DNA of 64,000 bases from Kineosporia corallincola. GTDB taxonomy: Bacteria; Actinomycetota; Actinomycetes; Actinomycetales; Kineosporiaceae. The stretch covers positions 310,001 through 374,000 of the forward strand of contig NZ_JAHBAY010000004.1 of assembly GCF_018499875.1 (NCBI RefSeq), in the 5' to 3' direction. A program made the position numbers and the translations under genes. The notes beneath the pieces were generated by a model that saw only the letters and a list, made by a program, of their open reading frames with translations, did not search any database and was not told where the DNA came from. Positions 1 through 8,388 of the stretch are shown piece by piece. Each line of letters starts with the position of its first letter. Positions within the stretch are counted from its first letter, which is position 1.

Positions 1-1
1 G

Positions 2-544
2 CCCGGTCTGCTCACCGTGCTGGTCGGGCCGTCCGGGGCCGGCCGGGCCGCCGACCTGACGGCGAACGAGGCCTACCCGCACCGGCTGGCCGACGAGGTG
101 CTGCCCGCGGTGCTGGACCACGAGCGGGTGCGGGGGCTGGGGGTGCGGCCATCGCCGGGCACCACGGCGGTGGCGGGCCAGAGCCTGGGCGGGCTGGCGG
201 CGGTGCACGCGGCCTGGCGCCGGCCGGAGGTGTTCGGCAACGTGCTGGCCCAGTCCGGGTCGTTCTGGGTGCAGGGTGCGCAAGACGGCGAAATGCCCTG
301 GATGCACCGGCAGCTGGAGGTGCCGGCAGACGGCCCGGTGCGGTTCAGGTTCCAGGTCGGCACGATGGAGTGGGGTATGCCGGCGATCACCCGCGATCTG
401 TGTGACCGGTTGCGGCGCAAGGGGTACGACGCGCGACTGGAGGAGTTCTGCGGCGGGCACGACCGGGCCTGCTGGCGGGGCGGTCTGGGGGCCGGGCTGG
501 TGGACCTGCTCGGCTCGGGATGCCTTCCGCGGGGTGACAACTAG
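2..544 (+). CDS. Enterochelin-esterase-like alpha/beta hydrolase, 3' part only
   Basis: The reading frame is open from the first bases of the window, so the N-terminus lies outside. The visible ~180 residues match the catalytic end of the Fes/enterochelin-esterase family, which cleaves ester bonds in ferric siderophores or related acyl esters. The nucleophile elbow is GQSLGG (serine about 60 residues into the visible part), followed by QSGSFW. A C-terminal GGHDRACWR supplies the catalytic histidine; this GH-x-x-CW arrangement is typical of the family. It ends 10 bp before the next gene and is probably co-transcribed with it. The substrate cannot be read, since the siderophore-specificity N-domain is outside the window and no siderophore genes are adjacent. 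Confidence 0.8.
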   Translation, partial: PGLLTVLVGPSGAGRAADLTANEAYPHRLADEVLPAVLDHERVRGLGVRPSPGTTAVAGQSLGGLAAVHAAWRRPEVFGNVLAQSGSFWVQGAQDGEMPWMHRQLEVPADGPVRFRFQVGTMEWGMPAITRDLCDRLRRKGYDARLEEFCGGHDRACWRGGLGAGLVDLLGSGCLPRGDN

Positions 545-554
545 CGTGGGAAAC

Positions 555-1214
555 ATGGCCGACACCGCGATCTTCGACGTCGACGGCACCCTCGTCGACA
601 CCAACTACCAGCACGCCCTGGCCTGGTTCCGGGCTTTCCGTCAGCACGACGTCACGCTGCCGCTGTGGCGGTTGCACCGGGCGATCGGGATGGGTGGCGA
701 CAAACTGGTCGCCGCCGTGGCCGGGGCCGAGGTGGAGCGGACGCTCGGCGACGAGGTGCGCACGGCCTGGGAGCGCGAGTTCGACACGATGGTCGGCGAG
801 ATCCGGCCGTTCGAGGGGGTGCGTGACCTGCTCGGCGAGGTGAAGGACCGCGGTTTCCGGCTGGTGCTGGCCAGTTCCGGCAAGGCCAAGCACGTGGAAC
901 ACTTCCTCGACCTGTTCGGGGGCCGTGACCTGGCGGACGCCTGGACCACCTCGGAGGACGCGCAGGAGAGCAAGCCCGCCCCCGACCTGGTGCAGGTGGC
1001 GATGGAGAAGGTGACCGGGGCGCACGGGGTGATGGTGGGCGACTCCACCTGGGACGCGATCGCCGCCGGCCGGGCCGGGCTGCCCGCCGTGGCGGTGCGC
1101 ACCGGCGGGTTCTCCGAGCAGGAACTGCGCGAGGCCGGGGCGGTGGCCGTGCACGACTCCCTGGTCGATCTGCGCGAGCACCTCGACGGGACCCCGCTGG
1201 GCCGGGTTGGGTGA
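555..1214 (+). CDS. HAD-superfamily phosphatase (phosphoglycolate phosphatase-like)
   Basis: A 219-residue Mg-dependent HAD hydrolase of subclass I. Motif I is FDVDGT at residues 7-12 (two aspartates: nucleophile and acid). A helical cap follows, then motif II in LASSGK, the motif III lysine in ESKPAPD and motif IV GDSTWD. This layout is that of phosphoglycolate phosphatase/beta-phosphoglucomutase relatives that dephosphorylate small sugar or glycolate phosphates; the substrate cannot be assigned. The chosen ATG (555) is preceded by an in-frame GTG at 546, equally usable. The frame is open further upstream, but that part overlaps the esterase gene and has no family similarity. Confidence 0.85.
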   Translation: MADTAIFDVDGTLVDTNYQHALAWFRAFRQHDVTLPLWRLHRAIGMGGDKLVAAVAGAEVERTLGDEVRTAWEREFDTMVGEIRPFEGVRDLLGEVKDRGFRLVLASSGKAKHVEHFLDLFGGRDLADAWTTSEDAQESKPAPDLVQVAMEKVTGAHGVMVGDSTWDAIAAGRAGLPAVAVRTGGFSEQELREAGAVAVHDSLVDLREHLDGTPLGRVG

Positions 1215-1226
1215 GGGCGGGGGCTC

Positions 1227-2240
1227 ATGAGACTGCGGCGCAGCACCCCGGACCGGCCCGGCTGGACCCGCCGGCGCAGCGGCAGGGGTTTCGTCTACCT
1301 GGATGCCGACGGTCAGCGGCTGACCGACGCCGAGCAGGTGCGGCGCATCCGCGAGCTGGTGATTCCGCCTGCCTGGCAGGAGGTCTGGATCTGCCCGTGG
1401 CCGAACGGTCACCTCCAGGCCGTCGGCACCGACGTCAAGGGGCGCAGGCAGTACCTCTACCACCCGCGCTGGCGGGAGGACCGCGATCACGACAAACACC
1501 GTCGCATGCTGGATTTCGCCCATGACCTGCCGGCGGCCCGGGTGCGGGTGGCGGAACACCTGGAACTGCCCGGAATGCCCCGGGAAAGGGTGCTGGCGGC
1601 CGCCTTCCGCATGCTCGACCTGGGCCTGTTCCGGATCGGCGGGGAGGCTTATGCCCAGGAGAACAACAGTTTCGGCCTGGCCACCCTGCGCAAGGACCAT
1701 GCGCGGGTCCGCTCCGGGAGCGTGGTCGACTTCGCCTACCCGGCCAAGTCCGGTGTGCGGCGGGTGTTCTCGATCGACGACGAGCCGATCGTGGACGTCG
1801 TCCGTACGCTCAGGCGCCGCAGGGGTGGCGGCGACGAGCTGCTGGCCTGGCGGCGGGGCCGCGCCTGGGTCGATCTGGCCAGCAGTGACATCAGCGCCTA
1901 TGTGAAGGAAGTGGTCTCGCCGGGCGCCTCGGCCAAGGACTTCCGCACCTGGCACGCCACCGTGCTGGCCGCGATCGCCTTCGCCGGGCGTCCGGGCGCG
2001 CAGTCGCCCACCGCGCTGAAACGTGCCGTGGCGCAGGTGATGCGCGAGGTCTCCGGGGAGCTGGGCAACACCCCGGCGGTGTGCCGCGCCTCCTACGTCG
2101 ACCCTCGGGTGGCGCGGGGCTTCCAACAGGGGACGACGATCCGCTCCGCCCTCCGCCGGGTGCCGGAGGGCGTGGCGGCCACCACGGACGAGGGCGTGGA
2201 ACGGGCCGTGCTGCGCCTGCTGCGCAAGGTGGGTGATTGA
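1227..2240 (+). CDS. DNA topoisomerase IB (poxvirus/bacterial type)
   Basis: A 337-residue type IB topoisomerase that relaxes supercoils through a 3'-phosphotyrosyl intermediate without ATP. The N-domain (about 1-90) contains VIPPAW and GTDVKGRRQYLYH. The catalytic residues are all visible: Arg136 (FRIGGE), Lys156 (TLRKDH), Arg240 and His243 (FRTWHAT) and the nucleophile Tyr290 (SYVDPRV). Length and order match the small bacterial homologues, which are accessory to the main topoisomerases. It starts 12 bp after the phosphatase gene. The stop overlaps no other real gene; the following acyl-CoA dehydrogenase has its own Shine-Dalgarno. Confidence 0.93.
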   Translation: MRLRRSTPDRPGWTRRRSGRGFVYLDADGQRLTDAEQVRRIRELVIPPAWQEVWICPWPNGHLQAVGTDVKGRRQYLYHPRWREDRDHDKHRRMLDFAHDLPAARVRVAEHLELPGMPRERVLAAAFRMLDLGLFRIGGEAYAQENNSFGLATLRKDHARVRSGSVVDFAYPAKSGVRRVFSIDDEPIVDVVRTLRRRRGGGDELLAWRRGRAWVDLASSDISAYVKEVVSPGASAKDFRTWHATVLAAIAFAGRPGAQSPTALKRAVAQVMREVSGELGNTPAVCRASYVDPRVARGFQQGTTIRSALRRVPEGVAATTDEGVERAVLRLLRKVGD

Positions 2241-2320
2241 CGCGTGTTGCCGATCGGTGTGCGATCCGCGGCCCGGTGAACCAAAGTGGTGCCGGGAGCG
2301 TCCCCGACCGAGGAGAGCAC

Positions 2321-3496
2321 ATGTCCGAGCTGCTGACCGGCGACCTGTACCAGTTCGAGGCGATGCTGGACGCACAGGACCATCAGGTGCTCGGGCGGTT
2401 GCGCGCCTTTCTCGACGCCGAGGTGCGCCCGATCGCCAACGACTACTGGGTGCGGGCGGAGTTCCCGCACCAGCTGATCAAGGGGTTCGCCGAGGTGGAC
2501 ATCGCCGGGCTGGCCTGCCCGGCGGAGGACGGCCGGCCCCGGCACAGTCTGCTCACCGGCTTCCTGGCGATGGAACTGGCCCGGGCCGACGCGTCGGTCG
2601 CCACCTTCTTCGGCGTGCACACCGGGCTGGCGATGGGCAGCATCGCCGCCTGCGGTTCCGCGGAGCAGCAGGACCGCTGGCTGCCCGCGATGGCGCGGAT
2701 GGAGAAGATCGGGGCGTTCGCGCTGACCGAGCCGGACAGTGGCTCCGACATCGCCGGCGGCATGCGCACGACGGCCCGCCGCGACGGCGACGTCTGGGTG
2801 CTGAACGGGGCCAAGCGCTGGATCGGCAACGCCACCTTCGCCGACCTGATCGTGGTCTGGGCCCGCGACACCGAGGACGGCAAGGTCAAGGGCTTCGTGG
2901 TGGAGAAGGGCACGCCCGGCTTCACGGCCACGAAGATCGAGAACAAGATGGCCCTGCGCATGGTCGAGAACGCCGACATCACGCTGGAGAACTGCCGCGT
3001 GCCGGAGACGCACCGGCTGGTGAACGCCACCTCGTTCCGCGACACCGCGGGCGTGCTGCGCCGCACCCGCAGCGGGGTGGCCTGGCAGGCGGTCGGCGTG
3101 ATGATGGCGGCCTACGAGATCGCCCTCACCTACGCCGGTGAGCGGCAGCAGTTCGGCCGCCCGATCGCCGGGTTCCAGCTGGTGCAGGACCTGCTGGTGC
3201 GGATGCTCGGCAACACCACGGCCTGCCTGGGCATGGTGGTGCGGCTGGCCCAGTTGCAGGACGAGGGCACGTTCCGCGACGAGCACTCGGCCCTGGCCAA
3301 GGCCTATTGCACCACCCGGATGCGCGAGGTGGTGGGCTGGGCGCGGGAGCTCCTGGCCGGCAACGGCATCGTGCTGGAGTACGACATCGGCCGGTTCGTC
3401 GCCGACGCCGAGGCGCTCTACTCCTACGAGGGCACCCGGGAGATCAACAGCCTGATCGTCGGGCGCGCGGTCACCGGGATCAGCGCCCTGACCTGA
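2321..3496 (+). CDS. Acyl-CoA dehydrogenase (glutaryl-CoA dehydrogenase-like)
   Basis: A 391-residue FAD flavoenzyme of the acyl-CoA dehydrogenase family, which oxidises an acyl-CoA to its 2,3-enoyl-CoA. The FAD-binding segment FALTEPDSGSDIAG and the W-I-G-N stretch of the middle beta-domain are present. The C-terminal YSYEGTREINSLIVGRA holds the catalytic glutamate in YEGT, at the position used by glutaryl-CoA dehydrogenase; the following LIVGRAVTG is also GcdH-like. ATG 2321 is preceded by AGGAGAG at 2311. The frame continues upstream to 2237 but there overlaps the topoisomerase gene. A strong hairpin at 3505-3548 closes the unit. Exact acyl-CoA substrate is not determinable. Confidence 0.88.
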   Translation: MSELLTGDLYQFEAMLDAQDHQVLGRLRAFLDAEVRPIANDYWVRAEFPHQLIKGFAEVDIAGLACPAEDGRPRHSLLTGFLAMELARADASVATFFGVHTGLAMGSIAACGSAEQQDRWLPAMARMEKIGAFALTEPDSGSDIAGGMRTTARRDGDVWVLNGAKRWIGNATFADLIVVWARDTEDGKVKGFVVEKGTPGFTATKIENKMALRMVENADITLENCRVPETHRLVNATSFRDTAGVLRRTRSGVAWQAVGVMMAAYEIALTYAGERQQFGRPIAGFQLVQDLLVRMLGNTTACLGMVVRLAQLQDEGTFRDEHSALAKAYCTTRMREVVGWARELLAGNGIVLEYDIGRFVADAEALYSYEGTREINSLIVGRAVTGISALT

Positions 3497-3504
3497 GAAC
3501 GGCT

Positions 3505-3548
3505 GGTCCGGGCGGGATCACGGATCAGACCGTGACCACGCCCGGACC
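3505..3548. terminator. Bidirectional hairpin terminator
   Basis: The 10-bp stem GGTCCGGGCG (3505-3514) pairs with CGCCCGGACC (3539-3548). An inner TCACGG/CCGTGA stem extends it. It sits between the convergent acyl-CoA dehydrogenase and flotillin genes. There is no U-tract, as is common in high-GC actinobacteria. Confidence 0.7.
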
Positions 3549-3570
3549 GTTCGCACCTGATCCGATCTGA

Positions 3571-5079
3571 TCAGGCCTGGCGGGTGTCGTTCACCGGCGT
3601 CGTGGTCGCGGCCTGGCGCGGGTCCAGCGGGTCGGTGGCGCCGTTCAGCAGCTGGCCCAGGTCGAGGCCGCCGGCCTTGGCGGTCTCCAGCACCTGGAGC
3701 AGCAGGGCGGGCACCGAGCCGGCCACCTTGGTCAGCGCGTCACCGCCGTCGTTGCCGCCGTTGCTGAGCACGGTCATGTTGTTGATGTTGCCCATCGGAG
3801 CGGCGACCTCGCGGGCCAGCTGGGGCAGGATCGCGATCAGATCGGGCAGCACGCGCAGGCGGGCGGCCTCGTCGTTGAACGCGCTGAGGGCGGCGGCCAG
3901 TTCCTTCTGACCCTCGGCCTCGGCCAGCAGCTGCTGACGCTGACCCTCGGCGGCCGCGAGCAGCTTGGCCTTCTCCACCTCGGCCTGTGCCTCACCCTCG
4001 CGCTGGTAGGCGGCGGCACCGGCGGTACGGGCCTTGAGGTCGGCCTCACCGGCCAGCTCACGACGACGTGCCTCGGCCTCGGCGGCCGCGATGGTGACGG
4101 CCTTCTGACCCTCGGCGCGGCGTTCCGCCGCCTGCCGCTCGGCCTCGGCCGGGGCGATCACGTCGGCCTGGAGAGCCTTCTGGCGCTGAGCCGCACGCTG
4201 CTCCTCCACCGAGATCTGCCGCTCGGTGCGCTGGCGCTCGGTGTCGATGCCGGCCAGCACCACGGCCCGCTCGGCCTCGGCCTCGGCCAGCGGACCGGCC
4301 TGCGCGGCGCGGGCCTGGGCGGCCTTGACCTCGGTGTCGATCTCGGCCTGCTTCATCGAGAGCTGGCGGTGCGCCTCGGCGATCGCCTCCTGCGACTTGG
4401 CCTCGGCGGTGCGTCCCTGCTGGTCCGCCTCGGCGGCGGCGATGCGGGCGTCCCGGCGGGCCTGGGCCTCGCCGACCTCGGCGTCACGACGCACCTCGGC
4501 GATGCGCTTGCGGCCCAGCGACTCGATGTAGCCGTTCTTGTCGCGCACGTCCTGCACGGTGAGCACGTCGAGCTCCATGCCGATCGCGCCCAGGGCGGCG
4601 CCGGCCTCCTCGGCCACCGAGCGGGTCAGCTGGTCGCGGTTGCTGTTCAGGTCCTCCACGGTCATCTTGGCGCAGATCGCGCGCATGTTACCAGCGATGA
4701 TCTCGGTCAGCTGGTGGCGCAGTTCCTCCCGGTTGGCGGTGAGGAAGCGCTGCGTGCCGGTCTCGATCGCCTCGTCGGTGGACCCGAAACGGATGAGCGC
4801 GACCACGTCCACCGCGATACCGACGCCGTTGCTGGAGATCGCCGAGCCCACGGACACCTGGATGTTGAACGGCTCCAGGCTCATGAAGTCGACCCGCTCC
4901 AGCACCGGAACCCGGAACCGCGCGCCACCGCGCACGATCTTGGGCCGGCCCCGGCCGGTGAAGACGGCCACCATGTTCGGCGGCACCTTCACGTAGTTAC
5001 GGGCGTAGAGAATCGCCAGCAGCAGGAGGGCGACGATCACCGCGCCTACGGCGATCGCGGCGGTGGACACTCCGGTCAT
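3571..5079 (-). CDS. Flotillin-like membrane scaffold protein
   Basis: A 502-residue flotillin/reggie homologue, a membrane-anchored oligomeric scaffold of ordered lipid domains. An N-terminal hydrophobic segment (about residues 7-26) is followed by the SPFH/PHB domain, beginning VPPNMVAVFTGRGRPK and running to about 190. A long alanine- and glutamate-rich coiled coil with repeated EA motifs follows (about 200-430), then a short C-terminal domain. The chosen ATG at 5079 directly precedes the hydrophobic segment and has AAGGACT upstream; the 44 extra residues in the longer frame overlap the upstream gene. It is the second gene of an NfeD-flotillin operon, a conserved bacterial pairing. Confidence 0.92.
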   Translation of the reverse strand: MTGVSTAAIAVGAVIVALLLLAILYARNYVKVPPNMVAVFTGRGRPKIVRGGARFRVPVLERVDFMSLEPFNIQVSVGSAISSNGVGIAVDVVALIRFGSTDEAIETGTQRFLTANREELRHQLTEIIAGNMRAICAKMTVEDLNSNRDQLTRSVAEEAGAALGAIGMELDVLTVQDVRDKNGYIESLGRKRIAEVRRDAEVGEAQARRDARIAAAEADQQGRTAEAKSQEAIAEAHRQLSMKQAEIDTEVKAAQARAAQAGPLAEAEAERAVVLAGIDTERQRTERQISVEEQRAAQRQKALQADVIAPAEAERQAAERRAEGQKAVTIAAAEAEARRRELAGEADLKARTAGAAAYQREGEAQAEVEKAKLLAAAEGQRQQLLAEAEGQKELAAALSAFNDEAARLRVLPDLIAILPQLAREVAAPMGNINNMTVLSNGGNDGGDALTKVAGSVPALLLQVLETAKAGGLDLGQLLNGATDPLDPRQAATTTPVNDTRQA

Positions 5080-5128
5080 CAGCAGTCCTTCGTGAGGGAT
5101 GGTGGTGGATCGGGGAACGTGGGGGGAG

Positions 5129-5731
5129 TCAGTCGGCGAAGGCGTTGCGGTGCACCACAACTGCGCCGGAACTGAGCTCCGTGATGGTGACGGTGGTGCC
5201 CTTCGGCACACCCTCGCCCAGGTCGGAAGAGGCCGTCTGGGTGATGCGGGCGCCGTCGCGGTCGTGGAAGGTCACCTGGCCGGTGCCGTGCGGCAGGATG
5301 TCGAGGGTCACCACGGCGGTGCGCCCGATCCAGCCGTAGCGGCTCGACAGCGAGTTGTATTGTTGCGCGGCAAGAGGTTTCAGGATGAAGCGGTAAGAGG
5401 CCGCGCCCACCGCCAGGAACCCGGCGCCCGCCACCGGCCAGGCCAGCGGCGTGGGAACGCCGGTCGCCTCCGCGGCGAAACCGGCCGCACCGAAACCGAC
5501 CAGGGCCACCGACAGCACGCGGATGCTGAACCAGGTCGGTGCGTCCAGCTCGGCGGACCCGTCCGGGATGTCGTTGCCCGCAACGGCTTCCGCGTCGCTC
5601 GCGAGCTCGGCCTCGCCCCCGTGACCCAGATCGCCGTCGTGCCCGCCGATCTCGCCCAGCACCAGGCTGAGCAGAAGGATCAGGAACCCGGTCGCACCGG
5701 CTGCGATGAAAATGGTCTGCGAGTCCGGCAT
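5129..5731 (-). CDS. NfeD-like membrane protein, flotillin partner
   Basis: A 200-residue membrane protein with hydrophobic segments near residues 5-26, 65-85 and 90-110. A C-terminal soluble domain (about 130-200) matches the NfeD OB fold (YGWIGRTAVV, then TVTITELSSGAVVVHR). The stretch between the first two hydrophobic segments is Gly/Asp/Glu-rich. NfeD-type proteins are usually encoded next to flotillin and thought to act with it at the membrane; here the flotillin start is 49 bp downstream. ATG 5731 follows a good GGGAGGGG and begins just before the first membrane segment; the longer frame adds a basic, unlikely leader. Confidence 0.85.
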   Translation of the reverse strand: MPDSQTIFIAAGATGFLILLLSLVLGEIGGHDGDLGHGGEAELASDAEAVAGNDIPDGSAELDAPTWFSIRVLSVALVGFGAAGFAAEATGVPTPLAWPVAGAGFLAVGAASYRFILKPLAAQQYNSLSSRYGWIGRTAVVTLDILPHGTGQVTFHDRDGARITQTASSDLGEGVPKGTTVTITELSSGAVVVHRNAFAD

Positions 5732-5947
5732 GGCGCTGGGGATCCCCTCCCTGAGATGTCGTGGGCGGAGGGGCGTCCGGCCCCTCTCACCCACCTGACG
5801 CACGAGTCAGCGTATGTGTTGCACGGATTTATGTCGGGGGTGATGGCGGAATCGTGACCTCGGCCGGGTCCTTCGGGGGTGGTGACGGGGGACGGGTCTT
5901 GGTTTTTGACACCGGCCTGGCCCTGACGGTGGTGTTAATTTCCGTTC

Positions 5948-6700
5948 ATGATCCCCTCTGTCCCTCCTCCCGGCCCGTCGGCCGTTCCCGCGTACGCGGC
6001 GGTGATCCGGGACTTCGTGAACCTCCGGAACATCCGTGATCAGCGGGAACTGCTGAGCGGCCCGGAGGATCTCGTCGAGTGGCTCGCGGATCACCTCGGC
6101 ACGCCGCGCCGTCTGGAGCTGCCCCCGGCCGATTTCCTGGTGGCGCTCGGGATCCGCGAAGGGCTGCGTGATGCACTGGAGCGGCACTCGGGCGAGAAGC
6201 GCGTGGACGAGGGGCGCGTAGATGGGCAGCGCGGGGACGCGGGATGTATGGGTGGGGATCGCACGATTGAGGGACGCGTGGGTGAGGGGCGCGTGGGTGA
6301 GGCGTGCGTGGGTGAGGGGCGCGCTGGTGGGGAGTTCGCGGACGAGGCCGCGTTACGGCTGGACGAGGATCTGGCGCGGATTCCGCTGCGGTTGTCGATG
6401 GCGGGGGCCGACGGTGGCATGCGGTTGGTGGCGGCTGACGACGCCCCGCTCACGCTCGCCCTGGCGCCGTTGCTCGACGCGGTGCGGCGGTGCGGGGAGT
6501 CGCGGGTCTGGCGCCGTCTCAGGATCTGCGACCGGAGTGGCTGTCGGCGCGCCTACTACGACGGCTCGCGCGGCCTGACCCGGCGTTGGTGCCCCACGGG
6601 CGGGTGCGGGAACAAGGTCAAGATGCGCCGGGCGTACGTCGTCCGAAAATCTCTGGCCGATCAGGACACCCGGCAGGACTGGGACGCCTGGGGTAATTGA
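5948..6700 (+). CDS. ABATE/CGNR zinc-finger regulator with repeat-filled insertion
   Basis: A 250-residue protein. The C-terminus (about 188-236) is a CGNR zinc finger: C194 (ICDRSGC), C200, C215 (RRWCP) and C220 in CGNK. It is followed by the basic RRAYVVRK typical of this DNA-binding module. The N-terminal part (about 15-75, DFVNLRN and LVEWLADHLG) fits the ABATE stress-response domain that normally precedes CGNR. Residues about 81-135 are a Gly/Arg/Glu/Val-rich insertion made partly of five-residue repeats (EGRVG), with no counterpart in the family as I know it. The final motif is CGNK rather than CGNR. Likely a transcriptional regulator; target unknown. It is transcribed divergently from the NfeD/flotillin pair. 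Confidence 0.78.
   Translation: MIPSVPPPGPSAVPAYAAVIRDFVNLRNIRDQRELLSGPEDLVEWLADHLGTPRRLELPPADFLVALGIREGLRDALERHSGEKRVDEGRVDGQRGDAGCMGGDRTIEGRVGEGRVGEACVGEGRAGGEFADEAALRLDEDLARIPLRLSMAGADGGMRLVAADDAPLTLALAPLLDAVRRCGESRVWRRLRICDRSGCRRAYYDGSRGLTRRWCPTGGCGNKVKMRRAYVVRKSLADQDTRQDWDAWGN
6269..6328 (+). repeat. Four 15-bp in-frame tandem repeats in the CGNR gene
   Basis: Units start at 6269, 6284, 6299 and 6314. Each is close to GAGGGGCGCGTGGGT and encodes E-G-R-V-G or a variant (EACVG, EGRAG). Weaker related units precede them (6205-6225). The array stays in frame. Confidence 0.85.
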
Positions 6701-6783
6701 CGCGATCGGGACCTCTGCGATAAATCTTCGCGGGCGATGCGCCGCATCGTGCTTCTTCCTGCTCATCGTTGAGAGGAATCCGG

Positions 6784-7683
6784 GTGTCCGAGGCCGGGCA
6801 TGCTCCGACGCGGGACGAGATGATCGTCTGCGACAGCCTGGTTCGCATCTACCAGACCGGCTCGGTCGAGGTGCAGGCGCTTCAGGGACTCGATCTGCAC
6901 GTCGGGGCCGGCGAGATGATCGCTCTGGTCGGGGCGTCCGGGTCGGGCAAGTCCACGTTGCTGTCGCTGCTGGCGGGCATCGACGCGCCGACCGCCGGCC
7001 GGGCCCGGGTGGCGGGGTGGGACCTGCTGGCGATGTCCGCCCGCGACCGGGTGCGCTACCGCCGGCACACCGTGGGCTACGTACGGCAGCAGACCGCGCA
7101 GAACCTGGTGCCCTACCTGACCGCCGCCCAGGTGGTGGATCTGCCGATGACTCTCGCCCGGCGTCCCCGCAGGGAGCGCGCCGAACGAGTGAGGACGCTG
7201 CTCGACGCGGTCGGGGTGGCGCACTGCGCCGACCGGCGGCCCGGGCAGATGTCGGGTGGCGAGCAGATGCGCGTGGCCATCGCGGTGTCGCTGGCCAACG
7301 GGCCGCGCGTGCTGCTGGCCGACGAGCCGACCGGTGAGCTCGACACCGAGACCTCGGCCCAGGTGTTCGGGGTGCTGCGCGACGTGAACCGCGACCTCGG
7401 CGTGACGATCGTGGTGGTGACGCACGACCCGGACGTCAGCCGGCAGGTGGAACGCACGGTGGCGATCCGCGACGGGCGCACCTCCAGCGAGGTGCTGCGC
7501 CGCACCGCGACCGGCGCCGACGGCGGCGACGAGGTGGTGCACGAGGAGTACGCGGTGATGGACCGCGCCGGGCGGGTGCAGGTGCCCAAGGACTACATCG
7601 AGGCGCTGGAACTGACCCGCCGCGTGCGGCTGGCGCTGGAGGGCGACCACGTGAGCATCCGTCCCGACGGGAAGAGCGCATGA
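6784..7683 (+). CDS. ABC transporter ATP-binding protein (MacB/LolD type), first of pair
   Basis: A 299-residue ATPase of the LolD/MacB branch. Walker A GASGSGKST (about 50-58), signature MSGGEQ, Walker B VLLADEPTGELD and H-loop THDPDV are intact. Residues beyond about 230 form a C-terminal extension not needed for the ABC fold. GTG 6784 follows GAGAGGAAT; a TTG at 6769 in the same frame is a weaker alternative. It overlaps the second ATPase gene by 4 bp (ATGA) and heads a four-gene operon with two large permeases. Members of this branch usually power lipoprotein or peptide export or extraction from the membrane; the substrate is unknown. Confidence 0.9.
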   Translation: MSEAGHAPTRDEMIVCDSLVRIYQTGSVEVQALQGLDLHVGAGEMIALVGASGSGKSTLLSLLAGIDAPTAGRARVAGWDLLAMSARDRVRYRRHTVGYVRQQTAQNLVPYLTAAQVVDLPMTLARRPRRERAERVRTLLDAVGVAHCADRRPGQMSGGEQMRVAIAVSLANGPRVLLADEPTGELDTETSAQVFGVLRDVNRDLGVTIVVVTHDPDVSRQVERTVAIRDGRTSSEVLRRTATGADGGDEVVHEEYAVMDRAGRVQVPKDYIEALELTRRVRLALEGDHVSIRPDGKSA

Positions 7684-8381
7684 GCACGGACGACGTGAGC
7701 ATGCTCAGGGTCTGCGGGGTCAGCAAGGCCTACGGCGCCGTGCAGGCGCTGCGGGACGTGTCGTTCGACGTCGCTCCGGGCACGATGACCGCGCTGGTCG
7801 GGCGCTCCGGATCGGGCAAGACCACCCTGCTGAACCTGGTCGGCGGGCTTGACTCACCGGACGCCGGAACGGTTTTCGTTAACGGCGCCGAGGTCACCGG
7901 GCTGAACGAGGCCGGGCGCAGCCGGTTGCGGCGCGACACCGTGGCCTACGTGTTCCAGACCTTCGGCCTGGTGCCGGTGCTGTCGGCGGCCGAGAACGTC
8001 GGTGTGCCGCTGCGGATGCGGCGCACGCCGCGCGAGGAACGCGAACGCCGGGTGGCGACCCTGCTGGAACTCGTCGGCCTGGCGGGGCACGCCGACCAGC
8101 GCCCCGACGAGCTCTCCGGCGGGCAGCAGCAGCGGGTGGCGATCGCCCGGGCCCTGGCGTCGTCCCCACGTCTGCTGGTCGCCGACGAACCCACCGGGCA
8201 ACTGGACGCCGAGACCGGGCTGTCCGTCATGGCCCTCCTGCGTGGGGTGGTCGAGTCGGAGGGCGTGACGGCGCTGATCTCCACCCACGACCCGGTGATG
8301 ATGCGGCTGGCCGACCGGGTGATCCGGATCTCCGACGGGCGAGTGAGCGAAGAGCCCGAACCCCCCGGGGCTGCCGGGTGA
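7680..8381 (+). CDS. ABC transporter ATP-binding protein (MacB/LolD type), second of pair
   Basis: A 233-residue, complete MacB/LolD-type ATPase. Walker A is GRSGSGKTT (41-49), the Q-loop is VFQTFGLVPVLSA, the signature LSGGQQQRVAIARAL, Walker B LLVADEPTGQLD and the H-loop STHDPV. It starts inside the stop of the first ATPase gene (ATGA) and ends 7 bp before the first permease, so the four genes are almost certainly one transcript. Two distinct ATPases next to two distinct permeases suggests a heterodimeric transporter or two related transporters. Confidence 0.92.
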   Translation: MSTDDVSMLRVCGVSKAYGAVQALRDVSFDVAPGTMTALVGRSGSGKTTLLNLVGGLDSPDAGTVFVNGAEVTGLNEAGRSRLRRDTVAYVFQTFGLVPVLSAAENVGVPLRMRRTPREERERRVATLLELVGLAGHADQRPDELSGGQQQRVAIARALASSPRLLVADEPTGQLDAETGLSVMALLRGVVESEGVTALISTHDPVMMRLADRVIRISDGRVSEEPEPPGAAG

Positions 8382-8388
8382 TGTCGTC

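Noticed and set aside
387-2375. A 662-codon open frame on the minus strand
   Set aside because: Antisense to the HAD and topoisomerase genes, both with complete catalytic motifs.
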